A DNA stretch of 64,000 nucleotides. Origin: Duganella margarita (GTDB taxonomy: Bacteria > Pseudomonadota > Gammaproteobacteria > Burkholderiales > Burkholderiaceae_D). A program made the translations under genes and the position numbers. Position 1 is the stretch's first letter, and each line of letters opens with the position of its first letter. The stretch is from contig NZ_WWCS01000007.1 of the NCBI RefSeq assembly GCF_009857535.1, positions 238,921 to 302,920 on the forward strand. The letters run 5' to 3'. Below the pieces are notes generated by a model. The model was not told where the DNA came from and did no database searches. It saw nothing but the letters and a program-made list of their open reading frames with translations. Positions 35,402 through 44,899 of this stretch are shown here, piece after piece.

Positions 35402-35413
35402 AATCTGGACGGC

Positions 35414-35439
35414 GCAACGTCTCTATACGGTAGAGTTGC
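35414..35439 (-). promoter_or_regulatory. leader inverted repeat of the TonB receptor gene
   Basis: CTCTA (35421-35425) and TAGAG (35431-35435) with a 5-base spacer, extended after a small bulge by GCAA/TTGC. It is either an operator or an mRNA hairpin 13 bases before the start codon. Nearby ATTCGCGAAT is a second short palindrome. Confidence 0.3.
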
Positions 35440-35518
35440 CATTATACCAGTTGCATATTCGCGAATTAGCGGCATTTACGCTTCTTTACCTGGGCTTAAC
35501 ATTGAGAGGAAATAGGGT

Positions 35519-35908
35519 ATGGCGCGCGGTACAGCTTCCATCGGCAAGGATCATTACATCACCCAAATCGAGGTCAGCGGGCACGCGCTGACGGCCGACG
35601 AACCGGCCCGCAACGGCGGCCAGGACAGCGGTCCGGCGCCGTACGATTATCTGCTGGCCAGCCTCGGCGCCTGCACCACCATCACGTTGCGCATGTATGC
35701 CGACCGCAAGCAGTGGCCGGTGACGGCGGTCGACGTCGCGCTGCACCTGACCCATGCGGAAGACGGCAGCCTGCTGGTGCGCCGCACGCTGACCATCAGC
35801 GGCGACATCGACGCCGCGCAGCAAGCCCGGATGGCGGAAATCGCCGAGAAGACGCCGGTGACGCTGACGTTGAAAGCCGGCTTGCGCATCGATACCACGC
35901 TGGCATGA
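35519..35908 (+). CDS. OsmC-family protein
   Basis: 129 residues with the YhfA/OsmC-like pattern: TADEPARNGGQDSGPAPYDYLLASLGACTTITLRMYADRKQWPVTAVDV. The Cys in SLGAC is the usual active Cys of this family; the second peroxidatic Cys of classical Ohr/OsmC is replaced in the segment MAEIAEKTPVTLTLKAG, which has no Cys. It may therefore be a thiol-binding member rather than a full peroxidase. A GAGAGGA ribosome site precedes the ATG. Confidence 0.88.
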   Translation: MARGTASIGKDHYITQIEVSGHALTADEPARNGGQDSGPAPYDYLLASLGACTTITLRMYADRKQWPVTAVDVALHLTHAEDGSLLVRRTLTISGDIDAAQQARMAEIAEKTPVTLTLKAGLRIDTTLA

Positions 35909-36055
35909 CGCCATTTCTGTCGCCATCTGGTCGAGCCAGGCTTACCGGCTGGGGCTGGTGACTGTAAATTAGTTTCATCTCATCGGGAACCTGGGAATGC
36001 GGGCTGTGGTCTAACCCATAGCAAGTTGAGCCGTATAACCCACCCGGGAGATGAT

Positions 36056-37099
36056 ATGAAGCCGATCAACCATCTGGCGGGGCTGTTGTTGGCCGCCGCC
36101 AGTTGCTCTGCTGTTGCCGTACCCTTGCTGGGCGAGGGCTTTGATGACATCCGCACGCTGCCCGCCAACGGCTGGGTGCTGATCAATAACAGTGCGCCGC
36201 CCGGCAGCACCAACTGGTTCCAGGGCAATCCGGGCTTCTTCCCGGCCGCCGCCGGGCCGGCCGATTCCTACATCGCGGCCAACTTCAACAATGCCGCGTT
36301 CGGCGGCGAAGTCAGCAACTGGCTGCTGACGCCGGAAGTCAAGCTCTACAACGGCGAGTCGCTGAACTTCTCGCTGCGCCTGCTGGGCGAGGGTGCACTG
36401 GACCGGGTGGAAGTTTACTTCAGCACCAGTGGCGCCGGCACCGACGTCGGCAACAGCTTCTCTTTGCTGACGGCATTTGAGGCCGACCTCGATACCGGCT
36501 GGCAGCAGCGCGCCGTACTGGTCGACGGCCTGACCGGGCCGGCCAGCGGCCGCTTCGGCTTCCGCTACGTGGTCGACGACACCAGTCTCAACGGCAACTA
36601 CATCGGCATCGACAGCGTCAGCATCAACGCCATTCCCGAACCGTCGACGGTGGCGCTGATGTGCTTCGCGGCGATGGCCTTACGTTTTCGCAAGCGCTGG
36701 TGCCGCCGTTGGCTGTTCACTGGCGGCATGGCCAGCCTGACGCTGGCGGCGCACGCGGCCGCACCGGATCAGGACGGCGTGATGCGGTTTCCGCATGTGC
36801 AGGTCGCGACTCAGCCGTCTGCGCCAGCGGCGCCGTCCGGCGCCGGCCTGATGGCCTATAAAGACCCGGTCACCGGCAAGTTGACCAGTCCCAATCCCGA
36901 ACAGGCGGCGTTGCTGACGTCGGCAATGCGGGCGGCGGCCCCGCTGGCCAGGCAGGCGCCGCCGCAAGTGGCGCGCGCCCGGCACGGCGGCGTGCGCCTG
37001 ATGCTGGACGAGCGCCACGACCGTTTCGCCGTCGCCCGCAAGGCCGCAGACGGCAGCATCACCGAAACCTGCGAACCGGCGCCGGGAGAGCAAAAATGA
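36056..37099 (+). CDS. choice-of-anchor J / PEP-CTERM protein fused to a post-PEP-CTERM domain
   Basis: 347 residues from ATG 36056 (GGGAG site; begins signal peptide MKPINHLAGLLLAAASCSAVA). Residues about 23-190 form a jelly-roll like choice-of-anchor J domains (FDDIRTLPANGWVLINNSAPPGSTNWFQGNPGFF, SYIAANFNN, NWLLTPEVKL). At about 195-217 is a full PEP-CTERM sorting signal: PEPST, a hydrophobic helix, then RFRKRWCRR. Normally the protein ends there. Here a second hydrophobic segment with an AxA-like site (WLFTGGMASLTLAAHAAA) follows, then about 115 residues (MAYKDPVTGKLTSPNPEQ, ARHGGVRLMLDERHDRFAVARKAADGSITETCEPAPG) that resemble the family annotated as post-PEP-CTERM-1. It overlaps the protease gene by 4 bases (ATGA). 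Confidence 0.8.
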   Translation: MKPINHLAGLLLAAASCSAVAVPLLGEGFDDIRTLPANGWVLINNSAPPGSTNWFQGNPGFFPAAAGPADSYIAANFNNAAFGGEVSNWLLTPEVKLYNGESLNFSLRLLGEGALDRVEVYFSTSGAGTDVGNSFSLLTAFEADLDTGWQQRAVLVDGLTGPASGRFGFRYVVDDTSLNGNYIGIDSVSINAIPEPSTVALMCFAAMALRFRKRWCRRWLFTGGMASLTLAAHAAAPDQDGVMRFPHVQVATQPSAPAAPSGAGLMAYKDPVTGKLTSPNPEQAALLTSAMRAAAPLARQAPPQVARARHGGVRLMLDERHDRFAVARKAADGSITETCEPAPGEQK

Positions 37100-38499
37100 A
37101 CAAGCTGCCGACCTTCTTGCTGGCGCTGCTGCTGTGCTCCAACAGCTGGGCCGCCGCCACCATCACCATCGTCAATGGCGACCCGGCCGGCGTTGGCTTC
37201 AACGATCCGACGCCGGTGGCGCCGGTGGGCGGCAACACCGGCATCACGCTGGGGGCGCAGCGCTTGAATGCGTTCCAGGCCGCCGCCAGCAAATGGGGCG
37301 AAACGCTGGATAGCGACGTCCCCATCCGGGTGCTGGCCACCTGGGACGCGCTGCCGTGCACCGATAGCGCCGCCGTGCTGGGCAGCGCCGGCGCGCTGGA
37401 GGTGTTCTCCGATTTCCCCGGCGCGCCGCAAGCCAACGCCTGGTTCGGCAAGGCCGAGACGAACAAGCTGATCGGTTTCGACGCCGACCCGGACACACCC
37501 GACATCCGCGCCCGCTTCAACGTCAACCTGGGCCAGCCGGGCTGTTTCACCGGCTCGCCGTTCTATCTTGGGCTGGACAACAACCACGGGCCGAATACCG
37601 ATCTGGTGACGGTGCTGCTGCACGAGTTTGCGCACGGCCTCGGCTTCCAGACCTACACTGACGACGAGACCGGCGAGCTGCTGGCCGGCGTTCCGAGTAT
37701 CTGGGATTACTTCCTGCTGGATACGACCACCGGCAAGGTGTGGAAAGACATGAACGACGCCGAGCGGGCGGCGTCGGCCATCAAGTCCGGCAAGCTGGTG
37801 TGGAATGGCATGCAGGTCACCAATGCCGCGCGGCTCGTCTTGCAGGCCGGCACGCCGATCCTGACGGTGCTGACGCCACCGGAAGTAGCCGGCGTCTACC
37901 AGGTTGGCACCGCCGCCTTCGGGCCGCCGCTGGGCAGTCCCGGGCTGACCGGCGAGGTGATGCCGGTGGTGGATACGCCGCCGGACCTGGGCCTGGCCTG
38001 CACGCCGCTGTCGGACCTCAACATGCGCGCGGTGCGGGGCAAGATTGCGATGATCGACCGGGGCGCGTGTACGTTCGTGTTCAAGATCCGCAATGCGCAG
38101 GAGGCGGGCGCCATCGGCACGATCGTGGTCGACAACGTGGCGGGCGCGCCGCCGCCCGGCATTGGCGGCAGCGATCCCGGGATCGTGATCCCGGCGGTGC
38201 GCATTACGCTGGAAGATGGGCAGACGTTGAAGCAGGCCATCGCCCGGCGCACCCGCACGCATTCTGGCATGTACGCCAATCTCGGCATCAATCTGGGCGT
38301 GCGGGCCGGCGCCGATCCGCTGGGGCGGGTGCTGATGTATGCGCCGCGGCCCAATCAGCCGGGTTCGTCGGTGTCGCACTACGACACCAGCGCCACGCCC
38401 AACCAGCTGATGGAGCCGGCCATCAACGCCGACCTGCGGCATGAACTTGGGCCGCCGTTCGACCTGACCTATCCGCTGCTCAAGGACATCGGCTGGTGA
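37096..38499 (+). CDS. secreted HExxH zinc metalloprotease with PA domain
   Basis: 467 residues with a signal peptide (MNKLPTFLLALLLCSNSWAA). The zinc site is VTVLLHEFAHGLGFQTY (HExxHxxGF, about residues 175-191). A PA (protease-associated) domain is inserted about residues 260-390 (ACTPLSDLNMRAVRGKIAMIDRGACTFVFKIRNAQEAGAIGTIVVDN). After it the fold resumes (VSHYDTSATPNQLMEPAINAD, with a Met-turn candidate, and DLTYPLLKDIGW). Acts outside the cytoplasm. Its ATG overlaps the stop of the PEP-CTERM fusion gene, so the two products are made together. The stop directly abuts the stop of the convergent efflux gene. Confidence 0.88.
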   Translation: MNKLPTFLLALLLCSNSWAAATITIVNGDPAGVGFNDPTPVAPVGGNTGITLGAQRLNAFQAAASKWGETLDSDVPIRVLATWDALPCTDSAAVLGSAGALEVFSDFPGAPQANAWFGKAETNKLIGFDADPDTPDIRARFNVNLGQPGCFTGSPFYLGLDNNHGPNTDLVTVLLHEFAHGLGFQTYTDDETGELLAGVPSIWDYFLLDTTTGKVWKDMNDAERAASAIKSGKLVWNGMQVTNAARLVLQAGTPILTVLTPPEVAGVYQVGTAAFGPPLGSPGLTGEVMPVVDTPPDLGLACTPLSDLNMRAVRGKIAMIDRGACTFVFKIRNAQEAGAIGTIVVDNVAGAPPPGIGGSDPGIVIPAVRITLEDGQTLKQAIARRTRTHSGMYANLGINLGVRAGADPLGRVLMYAPRPNQPGSSVSHYDTSATPNQLMEPAINADLRHELGPPFDLTYPLLKDIGW

Positions 38500-39921
38500 T
38501 CAGCGCCAGCCGCCGCCCAGCGCCTTGATCAGGTAGACGGCGTTGACCATCTGCTTGCCGCGCAGCTGCACGGCGATGCGCTGGTTGGCCAGCAAGGTCT
38601 GCTGGGCGGCGATGACGTCGAAGTAGGTTTCCACGCCGCCGGCGTAGCGGTCGTTCGCCAGTTCCAGCACGCGGCGCGACCCGGCGACGCTGGCGTCAGC
38701 CGACAGCTGCGCGCGCCGCAGCGTGGCCAGTCCGGTCATGCCGTCTTCGACTTCCTGCATGGCGGTCAGTACGCTTTGCCGGTAGTTGGCGACGGCGCCG
38801 CTGTAGCCCGCCTTGGCGATGGCGACCGTGGCGTCGGTCCTGCCGGCGTCGAACAGGGTTTGGGTCAGTGCGGCCCCTAGCGACCACAGCAGGCTGGGGG
38901 CTTCGATCAGGCGGCTCATCTGGTTGCTGTCCCAGCCGCCGTTGGCTTGCAGGTTGATGCTGGGGAAGTAAGCGGCGCGGGCGACGCCGATGTTGGCGTT
39001 GGCGGCGGCCACGGCGCGTTCGGCGGCGGCGACGTCGGGGCGGCGCTGCAGCACCTGGGCGGGCAGGCCGACCGGCAACGGCGGCGGCGTCAGCGCCATG
39101 GATGCAGGTGTCAGTTTGAAGGAGGGCGCCGCCACGCCGGTCAGGGTGGCCAGCGCGTGCTCATACTGCGCGCGTTGCTGGTTCAGCAGTTCCAGCTGGG
39201 TGCGGCTGGCGTCCAGCAGCGATTGCTGTTGGGCCAGGTCAAGGCCGGTGGCGGCGCCCAGCTGGTGGCGGGCCTGAATGAAATCGTAGGCTTTGCGTTG
39301 CAGCAGCAGGCTTTCGCTGAGGACGGCGATTTCGCTGTCCAGCTCGCGCAGGTTAAAGTAGTCGGCCGCCAGTTCGGCGACCAGCACCAGGCGGGCGTTC
39401 TCAAAATCGGCGGCGGCCTGTTGGGCGGAGGCTTGGGCGCTGCTGACATTGCTGCCCACGCGCCCGAACAGGTCGGCTTCGTAGCTGACGGCGAAACCCA
39501 GCTGATAATTGTTCTGTACCGTGGACTGGTTGGCGACATCATAGGCGTTCTGCGGGCGGTTGGCCGAGGTCTTCTGGCGGGCGGCGCCGGCTTGCAGGCT
39601 GGCTTGCGGGAACAGTCCGGCGCTGCTGACGGTAACCTGCGAACGGGCCTGCGCCAGCCGGGCGGCGGCTGCGGCCAGGCTCTGGTTGCGGGCCAGCGAT
39701 TGCTGTACCAGCAGGTTGAGCTGGGCGTCGCCGAAGATTTCCCACCAGTTGCCCTTGAGCGCGCCGTCATCCGGTGCGGCGGCCTGGAAAGGCTCATCGG
39801 ACTGCCACGCGGCCGGCAGGTCAATGCCAGGCTTTTCGTAGACCGGCGCGCTGGCGCAGCCGGCCAGCAGCAGGGCCGCGAACAGCGGCCTCAGGGCGGC
39901 GGGAACCGGCAGCGCTCTCAT
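38500..39921 (-). CDS. NodT-family outer membrane channel of RND efflux operon
   Basis: 473 residues with a lipobox (LFAALLLAGCASAP) and two OEP repeats (ARNQSLAAAAARLAQARSQV; AANANIGVARAAYFPSINLQANGGWDSN). Forms the outer-membrane duct of the tripartite pump whose adaptor and permease are encoded just upstream. Start overlaps the adaptor stop by 4 bases. Ends ALGGGWR, as the NodT protein at 6785 ends in ALGGGWQAS. Confidence 0.94.
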   Translation of the reverse strand: MRALPVPAALRPLFAALLLAGCASAPVYEKPGIDLPAAWQSDEPFQAAAPDDGALKGNWWEIFGDAQLNLLVQQSLARNQSLAAAAARLAQARSQVTVSSAGLFPQASLQAGAARQKTSANRPQNAYDVANQSTVQNNYQLGFAVSYEADLFGRVGSNVSSAQASAQQAAADFENARLVLVAELAADYFNLRELDSEIAVLSESLLLQRKAYDFIQARHQLGAATGLDLAQQQSLLDASRTQLELLNQQRAQYEHALATLTGVAAPSFKLTPASMALTPPPLPVGLPAQVLQRRPDVAAAERAVAAANANIGVARAAYFPSINLQANGGWDSNQMSRLIEAPSLLWSLGAALTQTLFDAGRTDATVAIAKAGYSGAVANYRQSVLTAMQEVEDGMTGLATLRRAQLSADASVAGSRRVLELANDRYAGGVETYFDVIAAQQTLLANQRIAVQLRGKQMVNAVYLIKALGGGWR

Positions 39922-41189
39922 CGGGCCGCCTGTGCCGCGCCGCCGGCGCCAACGCCCGCCGTGGCCGCGCCAGCGCCAGCGCCAGCGGCCACCGTGCGCA
40001 CCTGCACCACGTCGCCGTCAGCCAGCGAGTCTGGCGGACTGAGCACCAGCTTGTCCGCTGTGCTGATGCCGCTCAGCAGTTCGATGTTGTCGCCCAGGTC
40101 ATGCCCCAGCGTCACCGGCTGCAAGCGTACCTTGCCGCCGTCGCCCACCACCGCCACACGCGGCCCCTCGGGCCGGAACAGCAGCACATTCGACGGCGCC
40201 AGCAGCGCGCCCGCACTGCGGTCCAGCGGCAGCGCTACCTGCACATAGGCGCCTGCCAGCAGCGCGTTGTCCTGGTTCGGCAGATTGATCTCCAGCTGCA
40301 AGGTGCGCGTGGCGGCGTCAATCGCGCCGGCCGTGCGCGCCACCGCGCCGTCGAACACCTTGCCCGGCAACTCGGCCTGCGTGATACTGACCTTGTCGCC
40401 GACCTTGATGCGCTGCGCGTACGTCTGCGGCACATACACATACACGCGCAGGGTATCGACCTGCGCCAGCCGGAACAGCGCATTGCCGGCGCCGCCATTG
40501 CCGCCGTTGATCAGATCCCCGACCTCCACCGAGCGCGCCGTCACCACGCCGGCGAACGGCGCCACCACCCGCTTGAACGCCTCGGTGCGCTGCAGCCGGC
40601 GCACATTGGCCTCGGCGGCCGCCAGATTGGCCTGCGCCTGCGAATATGCGCTGACCCGCTCATTGAGCTCCTGCTGGGTCACGGCATCGCGCTTGCTCAA
40701 CGCATCCCAGCGCGCGGCCGACGTCTTCGCCAGCTCCAGCCCGGACGCCGCCTGCTGGCGCGCCGCCACCGCCTGCGACAACTGCTGGTCGACTTCCGGC
40801 GTATCGATCTCCGCCAGCAGCTCGCCCTTGTTGACCCGGCTGCCGATATCTTTGTGCCAGCGCAGCACATAGCCGCTGGCGCGCGCATAAATCGGCGATT
40901 CGATCAAACCCTGCAGGGTGCCGGGCAAGCTCAGCGGCTCGCCGTTTTTGGCCACCGTGGCGCTGGTGGTGACGACAAATTGCTGGTTCAGCGCCACGGT
41001 CGATTGATGCAGCCCATCCGCATGCACGGAACGCAGCGCCAGCGTTGCGGCGCCGCCCAACAACAGCAGCGCGACGACCACCGCGCCGGCCAGCCGGGCG
41101 CGCCTGAGCACCGCATGACGCTGCGGATAAGCCTGACCCTCCGCCGAGGCGCTATGGATGCCGAGTGCGGCGTGACGATTTTCGGACAT
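39918..41189 (-). CDS. RND efflux periplasmic adaptor subunit
   Basis: 423 residues. Cytoplasmic N-tail, one anchoring helix (LAGAVVVALLLLGGAATLAL, about 33-52), then lipoyl halves (GYVLRWHKDIGSRVNKGELLAEIDTPEVDQQL; VVAPFAGVVTARSVEVGDLI) around a coiled-coil hairpin, a beta barrel and a membrane-proximal domain (LGHDLGDNIELLSGISTADKLVLSPPDSLADGDVVQV). Bridges permease and outer-membrane channel. One base separates it from the permease gene. The C-terminus is a low-complexity Ala/Gly stretch. Confidence 0.93.
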   Translation of the reverse strand: MSENRHAALGIHSASAEGQAYPQRHAVLRRARLAGAVVVALLLLGGAATLALRSVHADGLHQSTVALNQQFVVTTSATVAKNGEPLSLPGTLQGLIESPIYARASGYVLRWHKDIGSRVNKGELLAEIDTPEVDQQLSQAVAARQQAASGLELAKTSAARWDALSKRDAVTQQELNERVSAYSQAQANLAAAEANVRRLQRTEAFKRVVAPFAGVVTARSVEVGDLINGGNGGAGNALFRLAQVDTLRVYVYVPQTYAQRIKVGDKVSITQAELPGKVFDGAVARTAGAIDAATRTLQLEINLPNQDNALLAGAYVQVALPLDRSAGALLAPSNVLLFRPEGPRVAVVGDGGKVRLQPVTLGHDLGDNIELLSGISTADKLVLSPPDSLADGDVVQVRTVAAGAGAGAATAGVGAGGAAQAAR

Positions 41190-41190
41190 G

Positions 41191-44100
41191 TCAAGGATTC
41201 CCTTCTGCGACGGCCGGCATCACGTGCGCATGGCGCCCGGCACGATGTTCAAGATAACGATGGATGGACGCAAACACCACCGGCACAAACAGCAGCGTCG
41301 AGACGGTGGCAAACAGCAAACCGCCGATCACGGCGCGGCCCAGCGGCGCATTCTGCTCGGCGCCTTCGCCGAAGCCAATCGCCATCGGCACCATGCCGAT
41401 GATCATGGCCAGCGCCGTCATCAACACCGGGCGGATGCGGGTAGCGCCAGCTTCCAGCGCGGCCGACAGCGCCGGCAGACCGGCATCGAGCTGCTGGCGC
41501 GCGAACGACACCATCAGGATCGAGTTGGCGGTCGCCACGCCCATGGTCATGATGGCGCCGGTCAGCGCCGGCACGCTCAGCGTGGTGCGGGTCAGGAACA
41601 GCATCCACGCGATGCCCGCCAGCGCTGCCGGCAGCGCGGTAATGATGATGAAGGCGTCCACCCACGACTGGAAGTTGACGACGATCAGCAGGTACACCAG
41701 CACGATCGCCATCGCCAGCCCGACGCCAAGGCCGAGGAAGGAAGTCTGCATCGTTTCCACCTCGCCGCGCACGTTGATCTTGCTGCCGCGTGGCAGGGCG
41801 GCGCGCGTTTGCTCCACCAGCTGGTTGATGTCGGCGGCGGTGGAGCCGAGGTCGCGCCCCTCCACACTGACGTAGATGTCGATCACCGGCATCAGGTTGT
41901 AGTGCGACACGTCGGCCGGCTGTACCGCCGGCGCCACCTGCACCAGGCTGCTCAACTGCTGGCTGGCGCCATCGCCGTCACCGGCGCCGCCCGGCGTGCC
42001 GGCCGCGCGAACCGGCGTGCGCAGCAGCGCATCCAGATCGTCGATGTGATATTGCGGTGACTGCACGGCCAGGTTGTACACCACGCCGTTGGCGGGATTG
42101 AGCCAGAATGCAGGCTGCGTCTGCGAACTGCCGGACAGGGTAATCAACAGGTTTTGCGCCAGGTCGGTCGGATTCAAGCCCAATTGCTTGATCCGCGTGC
42201 GGTCCATCTTCAGCCCCAGCGTCGGCAGGTCCATGCGCTGCTGGATGTGCACATCCACCGTGCCAGGAACCTGCTTGACCTTCTTCATCAGCGCTGCGGC
42301 GATCTGGTAGTTGCTGGCCAGGTCCTTGCCGGCGATCTGGATGTCCATCGCCGCCGGCTGGCCGAAGTTGAGGATCTGCGTGACGATATCGGCCGGCTGG
42401 AAGAAGAACTCCACGCCCGGGAAGCGCTGCGGCAGTTCGCGCCGCAACTGGTCGATATAGACTTGCGAAGGCGCGTGGTCCGCGCTCAGCGCCAGCAGCA
42501 CTTCCGCATCCAATGTGCCGATGGTGCCGGCGTTGCTGTACGAGAGGTTGATGGCGGAATACGGTGTACCCAGGTTATCGAGAATGGTTTGCAGATCATG
42601 AGGCGGAATCACGGTGCGGATGAATTTTTCCACTTCGTCCACCTTGCGCGCGGTCTCTTCGATGCGGGTACCGGTCGGCATGCGCATATGGAGGCGGATC
42701 TGGCCCGCATCCACCGACGGAAAGAAGTCGCGCCCCAGCGTGAACACCAGCCCAAGCGACAGCACGCAGAACAGCAGGAAGGACAGCGCGAAGCGGCGAC
42801 GCTGCGTCAGCAGCGACGACAGGATCACAATATAGCCGCCCCGGAAGCGCTCGAAGCCGGCGTTGAAGCGCTGGTAGGCGCGCTGCAGCAGGCTGGGTCG
42901 GGCGTCGGCGGCTGCGGGTGCGTGGGCGTGCCCCATCAGCATCATGACCAGCGTCGGCACCAGGGTGCGCGACAGGATGTAGGAGGCGAACATCGCAAAC
43001 ACCACCGCCTGCGCCAGCGGCACGAACAGATAGCGCGCCACGCCGGTCAGGAAGAACATCGGCACGAACACGATGCAGATGCATAGCGTGGACACCAGCG
43101 CCGGTACGGCGATTTCGCCGGCGCCGTCGGCAATCGCCTTGTGCAGGTCCGAGCCCTGGTGCATATGGCGCTCGATGTTCTCGATGGTGACGGTGGCGTC
43201 GTCGACCAGAATGCCCACCGCCAGCGCCAGGCCGCCCAGCGTCATGATGTTGATGGTTTCGCCCAGCACGTACAGCATCAGGATCGACGACAGGATGGAC
43301 AGCGGAATCGACACCGCGATAATGCAGGTGCTGCGCCAGTTGCCGAGGAAGATCAGGATCATGGCGGCGGTCAGCAATGCAGCGATCAGCGCCTCGCGGA
43401 TCACGCCCGAGACGGCGGCCTTGACGAACAGCGACTGGTCGAACAGCGGCGTGATCTTCAGTTCTTTCGGCAGCTGTTGCATGGCCTGCGGCAGCAGGCC
43501 CTTGAGCGTATTGACGATATCCAGCGTCGAGGAGCCGCCGTTGCTCAGCACCGACAGCAGCACGCCCCGTTCGCCGTTCTGGCGCACGATGTTGGTTTGC
43601 GGAGAAAAGCCGTCGCGCACATGCGCCACTTCGGACAGATAGGTGACGGCGCCGTTCTTGTTCAGCACCGGGATCTGGTTCAAGCCGGCGATGGTGTCGG
43701 GCGAGCCGTTCATGCTGACGTTGAATTCCGTGGCGCCGATCTTGGCGGTGCCCGACGGCAGGGTCAGATTCTGCACGCTGATGGCGTTGGTCACGTCGGT
43801 CGGCGTCAGGCCCTTGGCGGCCAGCGCGCGCGTGTCCAGGTCCACCGAAATCAGGCGCGACTTGCCGCCGTAAGGGTAGGGCACCGAGGCGCCGGGAATG
43901 GTGACTAGCTGCGGGCGCAGGAAGTTGACCGCGGTGTCGAACATCGCCTGCTCGGTCATGCTGCTGCTCGACAGGCCAAGCTGGATCACCGGAATGCTGG
44001 AAGCGGAATACTTGATGATCAGCGGCGGCTGCACGCCCGGCGGCAACTGCTTGAGCTGCGCCTGTTCCACCGCCACCACCTGGGCCAGCGCGGTCTGGAT

Positions 44101-44403
44101 GTTGGCGTTAGGCTGGAAGAAGATCTTGACGATGGTGGAACCAGCCAGCGATTGCGATTCCACATGCTCGATATCGTTGACGGTGGTGGTCAGGCTGCGC
44201 TCCGTGGTGGAGGCGATGCGCTGCCCCATCTCTTCCGCCGACAGGCCGTTGTACTGCCAGATGACGCTGACCACCGGGATGTCGATAGCCGGCAGGATAT
44301 CGGTCGGCATCTTGGTCAGCACCAGTGGCGTCGACAGCAGGATCAGCAGAGCCATCACGATAAACGTGTACGGCCGCCGCAAGGCAATTTGTACGATCCA
44401 CAT
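41191..44403 (-). CDS. RND multidrug efflux permease
   Basis: 1070 residues from ATG 44403 (MWIVQIALRRPYTFIVMALLILL), the usual cytoplasm-first start. Twelve membrane helices and two large periplasmic loops of the AcrB/HAE family. The proton-relay acidic pair is in AVGILVDDATVTIENIERHM, and a second-half repeat is in ITALPAALAGIAWMLF / MTMGVATANSILMVSFARQQLDAG. A Ser/Gly/Asp insert (GGAGDGDGASQQLS, about residue 820) is specific to this protein. Pumps hydrophobic compounds out using the proton gradient. First gene of the permease-adaptor-channel operon; no dedicated regulator is adjacent, but a PilZ gene lies 80 bases upstream on the same strand. Confidence 0.94.
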   Translation of the reverse strand: MWIVQIALRRPYTFIVMALLILLSTPLVLTKMPTDILPAIDIPVVSVIWQYNGLSAEEMGQRIASTTERSLTTTVNDIEHVESQSLAGSTIVKIFFQPNANIQTALAQVVAVEQAQLKQLPPGVQPPLIIKYSASSIPVIQLGLSSSSMTEQAMFDTAVNFLRPQLVTIPGASVPYPYGGKSRLISVDLDTRALAAKGLTPTDVTNAISVQNLTLPSGTAKIGATEFNVSMNGSPDTIAGLNQIPVLNKNGAVTYLSEVAHVRDGFSPQTNIVRQNGERGVLLSVLSNGGSSTLDIVNTLKGLLPQAMQQLPKELKITPLFDQSLFVKAAVSGVIREALIAALLTAAMILIFLGNWRSTCIIAVSIPLSILSSILMLYVLGETINIMTLGGLALAVGILVDDATVTIENIERHMHQGSDLHKAIADGAGEIAVPALVSTLCICIVFVPMFFLTGVARYLFVPLAQAVVFAMFASYILSRTLVPTLVMMLMGHAHAPAAADARPSLLQRAYQRFNAGFERFRGGYIVILSSLLTQRRRFALSFLLFCVLSLGLVFTLGRDFFPSVDAGQIRLHMRMPTGTRIEETARKVDEVEKFIRTVIPPHDLQTILDNLGTPYSAINLSYSNAGTIGTLDAEVLLALSADHAPSQVYIDQLRRELPQRFPGVEFFFQPADIVTQILNFGQPAAMDIQIAGKDLASNYQIAAALMKKVKQVPGTVDVHIQQRMDLPTLGLKMDRTRIKQLGLNPTDLAQNLLITLSGSSQTQPAFWLNPANGVVYNLAVQSPQYHIDDLDALLRTPVRAAGTPGGAGDGDGASQQLSSLVQVAPAVQPADVSHYNLMPVIDIYVSVEGRDLGSTAADINQLVEQTRAALPRGSKINVRGEVETMQTSFLGLGVGLAMAIVLVYLLIVVNFQSWVDAFIIITALPAALAGIAWMLFLTRTTLSVPALTGAIMTMGVATANSILMVSFARQQLDAGLPALSAALEAGATRIRPVLMTALAMIIGMVPMAIGFGEGAEQNAPLGRAVIGGLLFATVSTLLFVPVVFASIHRYLEHRAGRHAHVMPAVAEGNP

Positions 44404-44483
44404 ATGAGTAGGTTCCGTATGGAGAGATGCTGACCACACTTTGCGCTAGCGCGCCTGTTCCTACAACTATCGTTTGGCAGGGG

Positions 44484-44816
44484 TTAGACCGGGGCGGTGG
44501 TGACGTAATCGACGATGCGGTCGGCGCAGGCTTCGGAAATGGCGATGAAGCGGGCGCCATTGCGGAAGCGGCCGTGGGTGCCTACCGCGCTGCTATTGAC
44601 CACGGTGAGGGTGATCTCATTGCGGATCGCGCTGCCGGGAAAGCAGAAATTCAGTAGCAATTGTTCATCCGTGCGCATGGCGTGGTCGCTGACAAACGCC
44701 ACCCCCATGCGCGAGATATCGATGATCTGCGCAGGCTGGGTATATGTTCCATGCATGTCGCTGAGATGGGCGTCCACCTGTAGCAAACGCCGTACATGCT
44801 CTCGTCTCGGGTCCAT
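44484..44816 (-). CDS. PilZ domain protein (c-di-GMP receptor type)
   Basis: 110 residues, essentially a single PilZ beta barrel. The c-di-GMP contacts are recognisable as RREHVRR near the N-terminus and DISRMGVAF (D/NxSxxG) about 25 residues later. No output domain, so it would act by binding a partner. It lies upstream of the RND operon on the same strand and is divergent from recQ; a regulatory link with the pump is only positional. Confidence 0.85.
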   Translation of the reverse strand: MDPRREHVRRLLQVDAHLSDMHGTYTQPAQIIDISRMGVAFVSDHAMRTDEQLLLNFCFPGSAIRNEITLTVVNSSAVGTHGRFRNGARFIAISEACADRIVDYVTTAPV

Positions 44817-44899
44817 CGTTGTTTGGGATAGCCGCTAAAACCACTAGTATAGTGTGGCGGCGTACATACCGGCGATATGTTTTTTAATACGCTGAGCGC

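Noticed and set aside
36856..38442. 528-codon minus-strand frame
   Set aside because: Shadow of the metalloprotease gene, which has the HExxH site and signal peptide.
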